DNA of 64,000 nt from Klebsiella sp. RHBSTW-00484 (GTDB lineage: Bacteria; Pseudomonadota; Gammaproteobacteria; Enterobacterales; Enterobacteriaceae): assembly GCF_013705725.1 (NCBI RefSeq), contig NZ_CP055481.1:1054001-1118000 (forward strand), read 5' to 3'. A program made the translations under genes and the position numbers. Each line of letters begins with the position of its first letter. Position 1 is the stretch's first letter. Under the pieces are notes generated by a model. That model was not told the origin of the DNA. It saw only the letters and a list, made by a program, of their open reading frames with translations, and ran no database searches. This document shows positions 55,002 to 63,250 of the stretch, piece by piece.

Positions 55002-55748
55002 GTGTTGAGCGCAGGACGCCTGATGAGAAAACGTTTTTTTATCACCATAATGTTGGTGAGCAGCCTGATTGTCGCAGGGTGCTCCAGTTCATCTGATTCC
55101 GGCTCCACGTATACCGTGAAGCGCGGCGACACGCTGTACGCCATTTCGCGCACCACCGGTACCAGCGTCAGGGATCTGGCCCGGCTCAACAATATTTCAC
55201 CGCCCTATACCATTGAAGTCGGGCAGAAGCTGAAGCTGAACAGCAGTTCAGGAACCACCGCGAAATCGGGATCATCCAGCAAAAAATCATCAGCCAGCCG
55301 CACCGCTGCCGTGACGCCATCCTCGGCGGTACCGCAATCATCCTGGCCTCCGGTCGGACAACGCTGCTGGCGCTGGCCAACCAGCGGCAAAGTGGTGTTG
55401 CCGTATTCATCCAGCGATGGTGGTAATAAAGGTATTGATATCGCCGGGAAGCGCGGCCAGCCGGTTTATGCGTCCGGTGCGGGCAAAGTGGTGTACGTGG
55501 GCAATCAGCTGCGTGGCTACGGTAACCTGATTATGATTAAACATAATGAGGACTACATCAGCGCCTATGCACACAACGATAAGCTGATGGTGAATAACGG
55601 TCAGAGCGTGAAGATTGGCCAGCAGATCGCCACCATGGGCAGCACGGATGCGGATTCTGTGCGCCTGCATTTCCAGATTCGCTATCGCGCAACGGCTATC
55701 GACCCGCTGCGCTATTTGCCGCCGCAGGGCAGTAAGCCTAAGTGCTAA
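55002..55748 (+). CDS. actS: LysM/M23-like lipoprotein, amidase activator ActS (YgeR)
   Basis: The outer-membrane lipoprotein has a signal peptide ending in the lipobox VAGC. A LysM domain (YTVKRGDTLYAISRTTGTSVRDLARLN) and a C-terminal M23 (LytM) domain follow. The zinc motif is degenerate: the usual HxGxD is NKGIDI, though YAHND and HFQIRYRA remain. It is therefore an activator, like EnvC and NlpD, not a peptidase. E. coli ActS activates AmiC. A GTG at 55002 behind GAGGTGA is listed as start. The ATG at 55023 is also plausible. Confidence 0.93.
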   Translation: MLSAGRLMRKRFFITIMLVSSLIVAGCSSSSDSGSTYTVKRGDTLYAISRTTGTSVRDLARLNNISPPYTIEVGQKLKLNSSSGTTAKSGSSSKKSSASRTAAVTPSSAVPQSSWPPVGQRCWRWPTSGKVVLPYSSSDGGNKGIDIAGKRGQPVYASGAGKVVYVGNQLRGYGNLIMIKHNEDYISAYAHNDKLMVNNGQSVKIGQQIATMGSTDADSVRLHFQIRYRATAIDPLRYLPPQGSKPKC

Positions 55749-55828
55749 AAGGTTATTTTATCGGCAGTTAGCGTAGTTTGGGCTTGTCAGCGAGTGCGTA
55801 AGGTCTATAATGACCCTCGCACTTCTTT

Positions 55829-55902
55829 GCGGGCGTAGTTCAATGGTAGAACGAGAGCTTCCCAAGCTCTATACGAGGGTTCGATTCCCTTCGCCCGCTC
55901 CA
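55829..55902 (+). tRNA. glyU: tRNA-Gly (anticodon CCC)
   Basis: 74-nt cloverleaf: acceptor GCGGGCG/CGCCCGC, D arm with GTTCAATGGTAGAAC, anticodon stem-loop GAGCTTCCCAAGCTC (CCC), T arm GAGGGTTCGATTCCCTT and encoded CCA. It matches the E. coli glyU position beside ygeR. Its 3' end is the probable integration site for the adjacent integrase. Confidence 0.97.
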
Positions 55903-56097
55903 TTTTCAACTCTCCAGAACTCCACTAAATTAAACTACCTCATGATTTAACTGGTTTTTTTGGCATTTTCTTGTCAACTGAACTCTACTTGGCTTACCCC
56001 AAATCAATAGCCTGTGTTGCATAGAAATGTGTATAGGCTCTCCTATACACTCTGGAACTATACACATAGCGAAATTTCAGAGGAGAAAACTATACAT

Positions 56098-57276
56098 ATG
56101 CCTCTTACTGACCTTGAGATCCGCCGCGCGAAGCCTGCGGAAAAAACGTATACCAAAGCCGATGGCAACGGTCTGTCTCTACAAATTGAGCCCAACGGTT
56201 CAAAGGGATGGCGATTCCGTTACCGCTTCGAAGGTAAAGCTAAAATGCTTTCTTTAGGGACATACCCGAAGGTTTCCTTATCCGAAGCGCGTAGACGGCG
56301 AGATGAGGCTCATGATCTGCTGGCTACGGGTATCAATCCCAGTGATTCGCGTAAAGAGAAGAAACTGGCTCAGCAGGACAGGCTGGGGAATACCTTTGAG
56401 GCGATTGCCCGTGAGTGGTATCAGCGGCGTTACGATCTTTGGGCCGAGTCGTACCGCACTGAAATGATCGCTACTTTTGAGAAGGATGTCTTTCCTCATA
56501 TCGGTCATCGTCCAATAGATTCGATTACGCCTATGGAGCTGATGGCAGTTTTGACCCGCCTTGAGAAACGAGGTGCAACGGAGAAAATGCGCAAAGTACG
56601 TCAGCGCTGTGGTGAGGTATGGAAATATGCAATCGCAACAGGGCGTGCTCTATCTAACCCTGCGCCAGATCTTGCCAGCGTGATGATGCCCCATAAGAAA
56701 GAACATTATGCGCACCTGGAAGTTTCGGAGTTATCAGACTTCTTTACCGTGTTGCAGGCGTACACGGGAAATATACTCGTTAAGCTGGCTATGAGGCTTC
56801 TGATACTGACGGGGACTCGTCCCGGTGAGCTACGTAAAGCGGAATGGTCAGAGTTCGACTTTGAAAATAACCTCTGGAGCATTCCTGAAGAGCGAATGAA
56901 AATGCGACGACCACACCTCGTTCCGCTATCCCGACAGGCGCTGGCTATTCTGGAAGAACTGAAAACGATGACGAGTGGTTATCAATACGTTTTTCCCGGT
57001 AGGCTTGAGAAGGTTAAGCCAATCAGCGATATGTCTCTTAACGTGCTAATTCGTCGTGTCGGTTACGGTGGCAGGGCTACCGGGCATGGTTTCCGCCACA
57101 CGATGAGTACCATTTTGCATGAGCAGGGCTTTAATTCAGCATGGATTGAGCTACAGCTTGCCCATGTGGATAAGAACAGCATTCGCGGCACTTACAACCA
57201 TGCGCAGTATCTGGATGGCAGGAGAGAGATGATGCAGTGGTATGCGGATTATCTAGACTCACTGAAAGCTTCGTAA
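56098..57276 (+). CDS. P4-type tyrosine integrase at tRNA-Gly
   Basis: This 392-residue phage P4-family integrase has the N-terminal arm-binding domain MPLTDLEIRRAKPAEKTYT and a core-binding middle. The catalytic site has Arg in LTGTRPGELRKAEW, HxxR in GHGFRHTMSTIL and the nucleophile Tyr in GTYNHAQYLDGRREMM. The ATG at 56098 has AGAGGAG upstream and gives the standard N-terminus. It lies 195 bases after tRNA-Gly and reads away from it, the classic genomic-island layout. The reading frame is intact. Confidence 0.95.
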   Translation: MPLTDLEIRRAKPAEKTYTKADGNGLSLQIEPNGSKGWRFRYRFEGKAKMLSLGTYPKVSLSEARRRRDEAHDLLATGINPSDSRKEKKLAQQDRLGNTFEAIAREWYQRRYDLWAESYRTEMIATFEKDVFPHIGHRPIDSITPMELMAVLTRLEKRGATEKMRKVRQRCGEVWKYAIATGRALSNPAPDLASVMMPHKKEHYAHLEVSELSDFFTVLQAYTGNILVKLAMRLLILTGTRPGELRKAEWSEFDFENNLWSIPEERMKMRRPHLVPLSRQALAILEELKTMTSGYQYVFPGRLEKVKPISDMSLNVLIRRVGYGGRATGHGFRHTMSTILHEQGFNSAWIELQLAHVDKNSIRGTYNHAQYLDGRREMMQWYADYLDSLKAS

Positions 57277-57297
57277 GTAAAGCTGTAATCAAATAGT

Positions 57298-57336
57298 AAA
57301 GGCATCTGTCCATTAACGTTCGGGTGCCTTTTTGTT
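57298..57336 (+). terminator. Terminator after the integrase
   Basis: AAAGGCA (57298) and TGCCTTT (57325-57331) form a stem with an 18-base loop, followed by T-rich sequence. Confidence 0.65.
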
Positions 57337-57368
57337 TTTTAACAACCGAAAATCAGGAGATTTTATCA

Positions 57369-57659
57369 ATGACTACAACATGTCCTATATGTGGTTCTGA
57401 GCGCGTCAGCGAACGTAACATTGGGAGGAAGGCAGGAAGTATCGCTGGAGGTGTGGCAGGAGCACTTAGCGGCGCAGGTACGGGGGCTACAATTGGCTCT
57501 GTCGTGCCGGTAGTAGGGACAGCGGCCGGGGCAGTTATTGGTGCTGTGCTAGGGAGATTTGTGGCTGGTGCAACTGCGGGAGCGGTTACCGGCTCAGCCC
57601 TTGATGGACTCCTGTTTGACAGATATGAGTGCGACGATTGTGGTCATACCTTTGACTAG
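57369..57659 (+). CDS. Glycine-zipper protein with a zinc ribbon split between its ends
   Basis: This 96-residue protein has one Cys pair at the N-terminus (TTCPICGSE, C5 and C8) and another at the C-terminus (CDDCGHTF, C88 and C91). Between them are about 55 residues of Gly/Ala-rich glycine-zipper helix (GAGTGATIGSVVP, GTAAGAVIGAVLG). The two pairs could close one zinc site when the helical hairpin brings the ends together. I do not recognise a characterised member. AGGAGA lies nine bases upstream of the ATG. Confidence 0.82.
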   Translation: MTTTCPICGSERVSERNIGRKAGSIAGGVAGALSGAGTGATIGSVVPVVGTAAGAVIGAVLGRFVAGATAGAVTGSALDGLLFDRYECDDCGHTFD

Positions 57660-58102
57660 AAGGTTATGCTAAATGTCATATATTTATGATTTTAATGAAT
57701 AAAAAATATCCACTACTTGCCTCATCAATTTTAATACACCACATCCCCCGCATAAACTGATCTACAAAAACGATCGATATCATTGCAATGATAGTTATAA
57801 GCTATTAAATATAAGTAATTGATCGTTTTTATCGATAGATTTTGCAGATCAATTATTGAAATTCGATCGGTAATAACAATTTTACCTGCACTCATAACCT
57901 CCCTATCTTAGAGAGGATTTAATTAGAATCAGGCCAGGATTCTTACCGGGTGACAATAAGGAGATGCACCATGTGCCTATAGCAAGGATGTTTCAATGCG
58001 GCAGGTATAAGTCTGCCCATCCATTCAACATGCTTACCGGACAAAGTGACGGTTTTAAACCACCACTTCAATCATTTATTGCTATTTTTCAAGGAGCCAA
58101 CG
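57660..58102. other. AT-rich regulatory-looking region with nested palindromes, no gene
   Basis: No credible gene here. Three nested inverted repeats occur at 57759-57850: GATCTACAAAAACGATCGATA against TATCGATAGATTTTGCAGATC, AAAAACGATC (57766-57775) against GATCGTTTTT (57821-57830), and the perfect 16-bp palindrome TATCATTGCAATGATA (57778-57793). A small hairpin CCTC-CCTATCTTAG-AGAGG follows near 57900. AAGGAG at 57957 precedes only a three-codon frame. The repeats look like operators for the small genes downstream. Confidence 0.6.
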
Positions 58103-58264
58103 ATGGCATTTATTCTTTTACTTTTGTGGATCGGAGCATCGATAGTTATTGGTAAATTGGCTCAGGCCAGTGGCCGTTCGTTCTTCATATGGTTTGTTAT
58201 CAGTATGCTTATAGACCCCATATTTGGTGCTATTCTTTTTGCTGTAGTCGTGAGGTCAAAATGA
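58103..58264 (+). CDS. Small membrane protein, 53 residues, unknown
   Basis: Starts with MAFILLLLWIGASIVIGKLA and has two hydrophobic stretches (residues 2-17 and 26-49) joined by QASGRSF. AAGGAG is six bases before the ATG. The last codon overlaps the start of the next small gene (ATGA). The pattern resembles small two-helix envelope proteins, but no known family is recognised with certainty. Confidence 0.75.
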   Translation: MAFILLLLWIGASIVIGKLAQASGRSFFIWFVISMLIDPIFGAILFAVVVRSK

Positions 58265-58365
58265 AACCAGAAAGAATTAAGAGGCTTTTTAAAGCCTATC
58301 TTGGCATTGGTTTTTTATTCATGTTACTTGTTTGTATAGGGATTGTTTTTTTGTTATGTCAATAA
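58261..58365 (+). CDS. Small single-pass membrane protein, 34 residues, unknown
   Basis: The ATG overlaps the previous stop codon, indicating coupled translation. The protein has a basic N-terminus (KPERIKRLFKAY) followed by one hydrophobic helix (LGIGFLFMLLVCIGIVFLL), a plausible signal-anchor. Function unknown. A gap of 133 bases follows before the next gene. Confidence 0.65.
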   Translation: MKPERIKRLFKAYLGIGFLFMLLVCIGIVFLLCQ

Positions 58366-58498
58366 GGGAAATGATTACGTATTTTAATAATTATTTTATA
58401 TCTACCGCCATACTCCCCTCCTGTTCAATACTCTTGAAGTATACCAGTTTAACGTTCTCTGTAATATTTCGGCTATTATGTAAAGATAAGGAATTATC

Positions 58499-59278
58499 AT
58501 GATAAACTATTATGAATATCTTGAGCTGGATATGAATGCCAGCGTTGATGAATTAAACCATGCGATACAAAAAGTAAGTGAGCGTGATGATGCAGATTTA
58601 AAATTCATCCGTGAAATGAAATCCATTTTGTTAAACGATGAAGCCAGGTCACTGTATAATAATAAATTGATTTCTTTTATTGTTGGCGATCGTAAAAAGT
58701 CTGATTTGGTAAGCGCTGAGAGTATCCGTAAATTATTAAACATAGACAACTCGTCGTTACATGAAAAATATATCTGGATTGCAACGGGATTGTTTCTTAT
58801 CGGCGTTTTATCCGCATGTTTGTTTAGTTTAGCTGTCAACTATACGGTTAATCTGTTCGTTATGATTGCCCTGATTATCTTGTTCTATATGGACTGGAAG
58901 CTACTGGATAAACATGGTAAGGCAAGTTTTTCAAAATGGTGGATTCTTTTTTCGCCAGTTTATATTGCTAAACGTTGTAAAGCCGTTGGTCAGGGGAAAA
59001 TGCTGTTGCTGGTCTGGCTTGGGATATGGGTTGTATATGGCATCGGGAACTTTGCATTCAACAGTAGCAAAACAATGCTGGAGCGCTCAGCATGTGAGGT
59101 GGTAACGGATATCTATCATAAGCAACTACGCCAGTACTCACAGCAATGTGAGAACGTAACGTTAACTGAAAGTGAAGGAAAACGGCACTATGGATTTGCT
59201 CAGATTAGTGATGGGACAACTAAAGATATTACCGTGACAGAACAATCAGATGGTAAGATTGTTGTATATATTGAATAG
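58499..59278 (+). CDS. Membrane protein with DnaJ-like N-terminus lacking HPD
   Basis: The 259-residue protein starts MINYYEYLELDMNASVDELNHAI, which resembles J-domain helices I and II. KFIREMKSILLNDEARSLYNNKL looks like helices III-IV, but the HPD tripeptide required to stimulate Hsp70 ATPase is absent. Residues about 90-185 contain four hydrophobic segments and the C-terminus is a soluble domain of about 70 residues. I do not recognise a characterised homologue. GC content is far below the neighbouring core genes, suggesting transfer. A terminator follows. Confidence 0.78.
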   Translation: MINYYEYLELDMNASVDELNHAIQKVSERDDADLKFIREMKSILLNDEARSLYNNKLISFIVGDRKKSDLVSAESIRKLLNIDNSSLHEKYIWIATGLFLIGVLSACLFSLAVNYTVNLFVMIALIILFYMDWKLLDKHGKASFSKWWILFSPVYIAKRCKAVGQGKMLLLVWLGIWVVYGIGNFAFNSSKTMLERSACEVVTDIYHKQLRQYSQQCENVTLTESEGKRHYGFAQISDGTTKDITVTEQSDGKIVVYIE

Positions 59279-59292
59279 GCATTTTTGAGGCA

Positions 59293-59340
59293 AAGCACTT
59301 ACCTTTGGGGTAAGTGCTTCTTATATATATTTTTTTATTT
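59293..59340 (+). terminator. Intrinsic terminator after the DnaJ-like membrane gene
   Basis: AAGCACTTACC and GGTAAGTGCTT form an 11-bp perfect stem with a short TTTGG loop, followed by TATATATATTTTTTTATTTTT. It ends transcription 17 bases after the stop codon and separates the next gene. Confidence 0.85.
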
Positions 59341-59355
59341 TTAGAGGAGGTTTGT

Positions 59356-59838
59356 ATGAAATTTTTAAAGAAACTGAAATATGTAATCACTCTGGGGGTA
59401 ATAACCGCCTCCTGTTCAGTAATGGCATCACCTTATGGAGATTCAGATGTTCTGTTCGGGTGTATCATAAAAGGTAAAACCACTAAAGAAGTGGCTGTGT
59501 TGAGGAATAATAATGAGGTCACTTATTTATTCGGTAAATCGGATATTAACGGAGGGGGTGGGGTGATTCCTGAAATCACTTTGGTAAAAAATGTGAGCCA
59601 GTTAAGTCAGGCCTGGAATTACAGTAGGGCTGAGGGCGTGTCGATACATACATTGAACATACCAGAAAACGAGTATACTTACTCTGTTTCCTATATCGAT
59701 GATGGGAAAAATACTGATGGGGAAATAACTGTTTTAAAACAGGGGAAAGAAATCAGTACGATAAAATGCGATGATGTCTGGGAACAACATCTGGGTGACA
59801 GCAATATGATGCATGGTATCCCCGACGAATCAGAGTGA
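59356..59838 (+). CDS. Secreted protein of unknown function, 160 residues
   Basis: Signal peptide KFLKKLKYVITLGVITASCSVMA, likely cut before SPYG. The mature part has two Cys residues (FGCIIKG and IKCDDV), likely joined by a disulfide, and no family motif I recognise. GAGGAGG lies six bases before the ATG. It is low in GC, in line with the island. Its 3' end adjoins the remains of an IS5/IS903-type element. Confidence 0.78.
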   Translation: MKFLKKLKYVITLGVITASCSVMASPYGDSDVLFGCIIKGKTTKEVAVLRNNNEVTYLFGKSDINGGGGVIPEITLVKNVSQLSQAWNYSRAEGVSIHTLNIPENEYTYSVSYIDDGKNTDGEITVLKQGKEISTIKCDDVWEQHLGDSNMMHGIPDESE

Positions 59839-59849
59839 TGTATCTGATA

Positions 59850-60180
59850 CGTACTGTACCAGTTCACACTCCACCAGCCTGAAAGTTTTCGGGGAGGGCG
59901 AGTGGAAAGTCAAACAACACGGCAAAGAGCGCCGTCGTATCAGGCGAAAACTGCATCTGACCGTTGATGTGAACACGCATCAAATTATCCGCCCCCCCCG
60001 TCGACCTGTCGCTGAACAATGTGACAGATGCAGAAGCTTTCCCGGGTCTTATCAGGCAGACCCACAGAAAAATCAGATCAGCCGGAAGGACTGGCCAGGT
60101 AGCAGAGGCTCTGGTCATGGCGCACGCGTTGAGCAAAATGACGAAGACGGGTATGCCAGAAAGCGTGCGTATTGCCTGAG
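59850..60180 (+). pseudogene. IS5-family (IS903-like) transposase remnant with internal deletion
   Basis: The reading frame encodes SLKVFGEGEWKVKQHGKERR and RRKLHLTVDVNTHQI, typical of IS903-type transposases. A frame change then gives NNVTDAEAFPGLIRQTHRKI, and the frame jumps directly to the family C-terminus ALSKMTKTGMPESVRIA followed by a stop. The catalytic DDE middle is deleted and the N-terminus is missing. It is non-functional. Confidence 0.85.
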
Positions 60181-61248
60181 AACCTGACCAGCCACAGAGA
60201 CGCTCGCCCCGAGTCTGAGTTAATCATTAAGCCGATTGCCCAGACAATATTTTCCAAAAGGAACTGGCTTATGTCCATTTTGATACAACTGAGGCGCTGA
60301 TCTTCAATGTGACCAGCAGTATGGTGGCAAAAGCCATATCAGCCCTTTCTCTTTAGCATCAACCGATGTTTCGTATCCTTGCATAAATATCTCCTAAAAA
60401 ATTGAGGCGACAACTATGCTGATACAGGGGACGAATAGCTGATCGACGTTCCACGCGAAAACATGATCGATCAGAGCAGAATACGCACTTGCACAAACAG
60501 AACTGCCAGAAAAAATAACGACAGCCCTTGTGTGGCGCGGCATTGAAGGGGATTAAGGGGTTTTGCACTGATTCAAAAAAATGCGAAAAAATGATAAATT
60601 TTGATTTAATTTTGCATTAAAGTGAGAGGGGGTTGATCGTTTTTAAAAGGATTTTAAATATTTATGAGTGCAATAAAATAAATTAATAAAAATCATAAAG
60701 TTACATATTTAAAAGGAAAATGGACGCTTTTCATGTGATGCTTATCGCTGCTAAATATTCAGACCTTTTCCTGTTGGAATAAAAGGAACATTAATTCCGA
60801 TAGTTCCTCTTGGAGCCTTTTCGGTAACTTTATGAAAATGATCTTGTTTTTTTGATTACAAGCTGATAAAGGACGCATCAAATAGGAACGGACAAAGCGA
60901 CATATTAGCTAAAAAAACTGCTACGCAAACTGGTTTATGATTGCATTCGAGTTGTATAGAGGAACCCGGATGAAAGGAAATTGCCTTTCATCTTCACCCG
61001 ACATCCCGTAACATATTGTAAAAATTGATTTTTCATATTGGCATCAATGACGTATTCAGGTTAAACATGGATGAACTGACCGTTCACCTTTATGTGATTC
61101 GCTTTCAGGTTGAAAGGCCTGTATCTGAACATTTGACACGTTTGATTCTGCTTTTTCATATTCGGCTTAAGTGCTTGTTTTTAGGTAAAACAATCGCAAA
61201 CACAATTCAAATAATGAAAAATAACCCCGAAAACGAGTCAATTAAGGT
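60181..61248. other. AT-rich gene-poor stretch of the island
   Basis: About 1070 bases without a credible gene. At 60355-60420 the minus strand has TTAGGAG before ATGCAAGGATACG, which opens a short frame of unknown meaning. No attachment-site duplication of the tRNA-Gly 3' end is found here. It looks like decayed mobile DNA. Confidence 0.6.
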
Positions 61249-61415
61249 TGTTTTCAGGTTTGTGGCGTAGATATCAGGCCTGGTGCCAGTCGCAGAAACG
61301 CTCCATGCGCCAGCAACATCTCGCCGGTGAAAAATGTTTTATCGACTACTGCGGGCCCACAGTGCCGGTTATCTCACCGGAGACGGGTGAATGCTGGCAG
61401 TGGCAACAGGCCAGC
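61249..61415 (+). pseudogene. IS21-family IstA transposase fragment
   Basis: The frame encodes WRRYQAWCQSQKRSMRQQHL and AGEKCFIDYCGPTVPVISPETG, a short internal piece of an IstA transposase that includes the FIDYCG segment with the catalytic Asp. Both ends are missing. It joins directly to the IS6-family remnant in opposite orientation. Confidence 0.82.
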
Positions 61416-61419
61416 GTTT

Positions 61420-61787
61420 TCACTTACCCCTGTATCCACTGCGCGGTACAAATATTTCCACTGGCCTCTGACCCAGATGTAGGTTTCATCCATTCGCCAA
61501 CGATACCCTGTGGGGCGTTTATTCTGGCGAAACGCTTTCTCCAGTAACGGCACCAAACAAATAACCCAACGATGAAGCATGGAATGGTCAACGACAATCC
61601 CCCTCTCAGACATTATCTCTTCCAGATTTCGCAGGCTGAGTGAGTAAGCTAGGTACCAGCGTACACATTTAGCAATAATACCGACGGGATAATGCAGGCG
61701 TTTGAAGGCTTTTCGGATTAAAGGTATGGGAATATAATGTAAAAAAAACAGTATATTACCTGAGCTAGCGCTTAATGCGACAGAACC
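61420..61787 (-). pseudogene. IS6-family transposase, N-terminal fragment with one terminal repeat
   Basis: On the minus strand the end GGTTCTGTCGCATTAAG (61787-61771) resembles the IS6-family terminal repeat. The frame that follows has the HTH/catalytic part: IIAKCVRWYLAYSLSLRNLEEI, DHSMLHRWV, RMDETYIWVRGQWKYLYRAVD. The sequence stops in the catalytic core where the IS21 fragment begins. The remaining two thirds are absent. Confidence 0.83.
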
Positions 61788-61894
61788 GTTTTGAATGGCG
61801 AGGCGAGTCATTATGCAGACGCTAGTCGCCTGCCGTCACAACACATTGTGAACGTTGATTAGTGAATATTGATTAACCATCAGCGTGGAGAAAC

Positions 61895-61927
61895 CGCCGC
61901 CCTTAGTGGTTCTTATTACGGGCGGCG
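61895..61927 (-). terminator. Putative terminator downstream of the creatinase gene
   Basis: CGCCGCCC (61895-61902) and GGGCGGCG (61920-61927) form an 8-bp GC stem 20 bases beyond the creatinase stop. The trailing T run on the minus strand is weak. Confidence 0.5.
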
Positions 61928-61946
61928 CAGGTGTTAACCGACATGT

Positions 61947-63164
61947 TTATTGATTGACGGCGATAATATTGTGCTCTGGGCCATAGGGGAAATGGGTGAT
62001 GTTCTCTGCGGCTGATTCGTTGACAACCAAGATATCGTGTTCACGATAACCGCCGTGTCCCGGCATGCTCTCTGGCAGCATGATCATCGGCTCCATTGAG
62101 ACAACCATTCCCGGTGCTAAAACAGTTTCAATATCCTCGCGTAATTCTAAACCGGCTTCGCGGCCATAATAGTGGCTCAGTACGCCGAAGGAGTGGCCAT
62201 AGCCAAAAGTCCGATACTGCAGCAGGTCATGCTCGCGATAAATCTCATTGAGCGAGGCGGCGATATCGCAACAACGGGCGCCTGGGCGGATAAGTTCCTG
62301 ACCACGGCGGTGTACTTCGCAGTTGATCTCCCAGTGACGCAATTGCTCATCGCTGGGCTGACCGAGGAACAGTGTTCGCTCCAGCGCGGTATAGTAGCCG
62401 GCAATCATCGGAAAACAGTTCAGCGATAAAATATCTCCTTGCTTCAGGCGACGGGTAGTCACCGGATGGTGGGCGCCGTCGGTATTCAGGCCAGACTGAA
62501 ACCACGTCCAGGTATCGCGTAATTCAATATGTGGCAGGCGTTTCGCTATTTCCCGGGTCATCGCCGAGGTGGCCGCCAGGGCAACTTCATACTCCGGAAC
62601 GTCCTCGGCAATCGCTGCGACGCATGCTGCGCCGCCGAGGTCGGCGACCTGAGCACCAATTTTAATCAGTGCAATCTCTTCTGCGGACTTAATCATCCGC
62701 ATCCGCATCGTCGCCGGGGCAATATCCATAAACTCTGCCTGGGATAAGTAATGGCAAAATTTAGCGCGCTGTTCGATTGTCACATGATCGCCTTCAAGGG
62801 CAATCCTCCGGCTATCTTCAGGAACCACTTTACACACTGCCCGGTAATAATTATCACGCTGCCAGTCTGTGTAAACAATATTTGCACCGTAGCTACGGCG
62901 CCATCCCTGACCTCCGTCAATATTGGTGGTAATTAAAAATGACTGGCTCGGCGTCACCACCAGGGCATACTGGCGGCCAAAACTACAATATAAAAAGTCG
63001 CCGTAGTAATTAATATTATGAATCGAGGTTAAAATAACTGCATCAATACTGTCTGCTTCCATGATGGCGCGTAATCCCGATAGTCGGCGCTGCATTTCAT
63101 GGGTGCTGAAGGTTCCCTTAACTTTTTGTCCATTAGCTAATTCAATAATATCTGGCATGCTCAT
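61947..63164 (-). CDS. Creatinase (creatine amidinohydrolase), M24-fold
   Basis: The 405-residue protein closely follows Pseudomonas-type creatinases in length and sequence blocks: TSIHNINYYGDFLYCSFGRQYALVV, GGQGWRR, VYTDWQRDNYYRAV, MRMRMIKSAEE. Further on are TWTWFQSGLNTDGAHHPVTTR (with the catalytic His), SLNCFPMIAGYYTALERTLFLG, YRTFGYGHSFGVLSHYYGREAG and MVVSMEPMIMLPE. These pita-bread enzymes hydrolyse creatine to sarcosine and urea without a metal. CGGAG precedes the ATG. The gene is in the same direction as a LysR gene upstream (86 bp). Confidence 0.93.
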   Translation of the reverse strand: MSMPDIIELANGQKVKGTFSTHEMQRRLSGLRAIMEADSIDAVILTSIHNINYYGDFLYCSFGRQYALVVTPSQSFLITTNIDGGQGWRRSYGANIVYTDWQRDNYYRAVCKVVPEDSRRIALEGDHVTIEQRAKFCHYLSQAEFMDIAPATMRMRMIKSAEEIALIKIGAQVADLGGAACVAAIAEDVPEYEVALAATSAMTREIAKRLPHIELRDTWTWFQSGLNTDGAHHPVTTRRLKQGDILSLNCFPMIAGYYTALERTLFLGQPSDEQLRHWEINCEVHRRGQELIRPGARCCDIAASLNEIYREHDLLQYRTFGYGHSFGVLSHYYGREAGLELREDIETVLAPGMVVSMEPMIMLPESMPGHGGYREHDILVVNESAAENITHFPYGPEHNIIAVNQ

Positions 63165-63250
63165 AATAAACTCCGTCGTTGATAATGGCGTGTTGCCATC
63201 ATCTGGAAAACGATATCTTGCGACAAACGGAGATTATTAATTTGCCGTCA

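Noticed and set aside
57964..58155. 63-residue frame beginning MHHVPIARM
   Set aside because: AAGGAG abuts the start with no spacing and most of the frame overlaps the better-supported 53-residue gene.
60355..60420. Small minus-strand gene starting ATGCAAGGATACG
   Set aside because: It has a good ribosome site but the frame has no recognisable product and lies in decayed mobile DNA.
61025..61270. 81-residue plus-strand reading frame
   Set aside because: No ribosome binding site, no family pattern, and it runs into the IS21 fragment in decayed DNA.
57280..61946. attR copy of the tRNA-Gly 3' end
   Set aside because: No match to CTTCGCCCGCTCCA or a long part of it was found.
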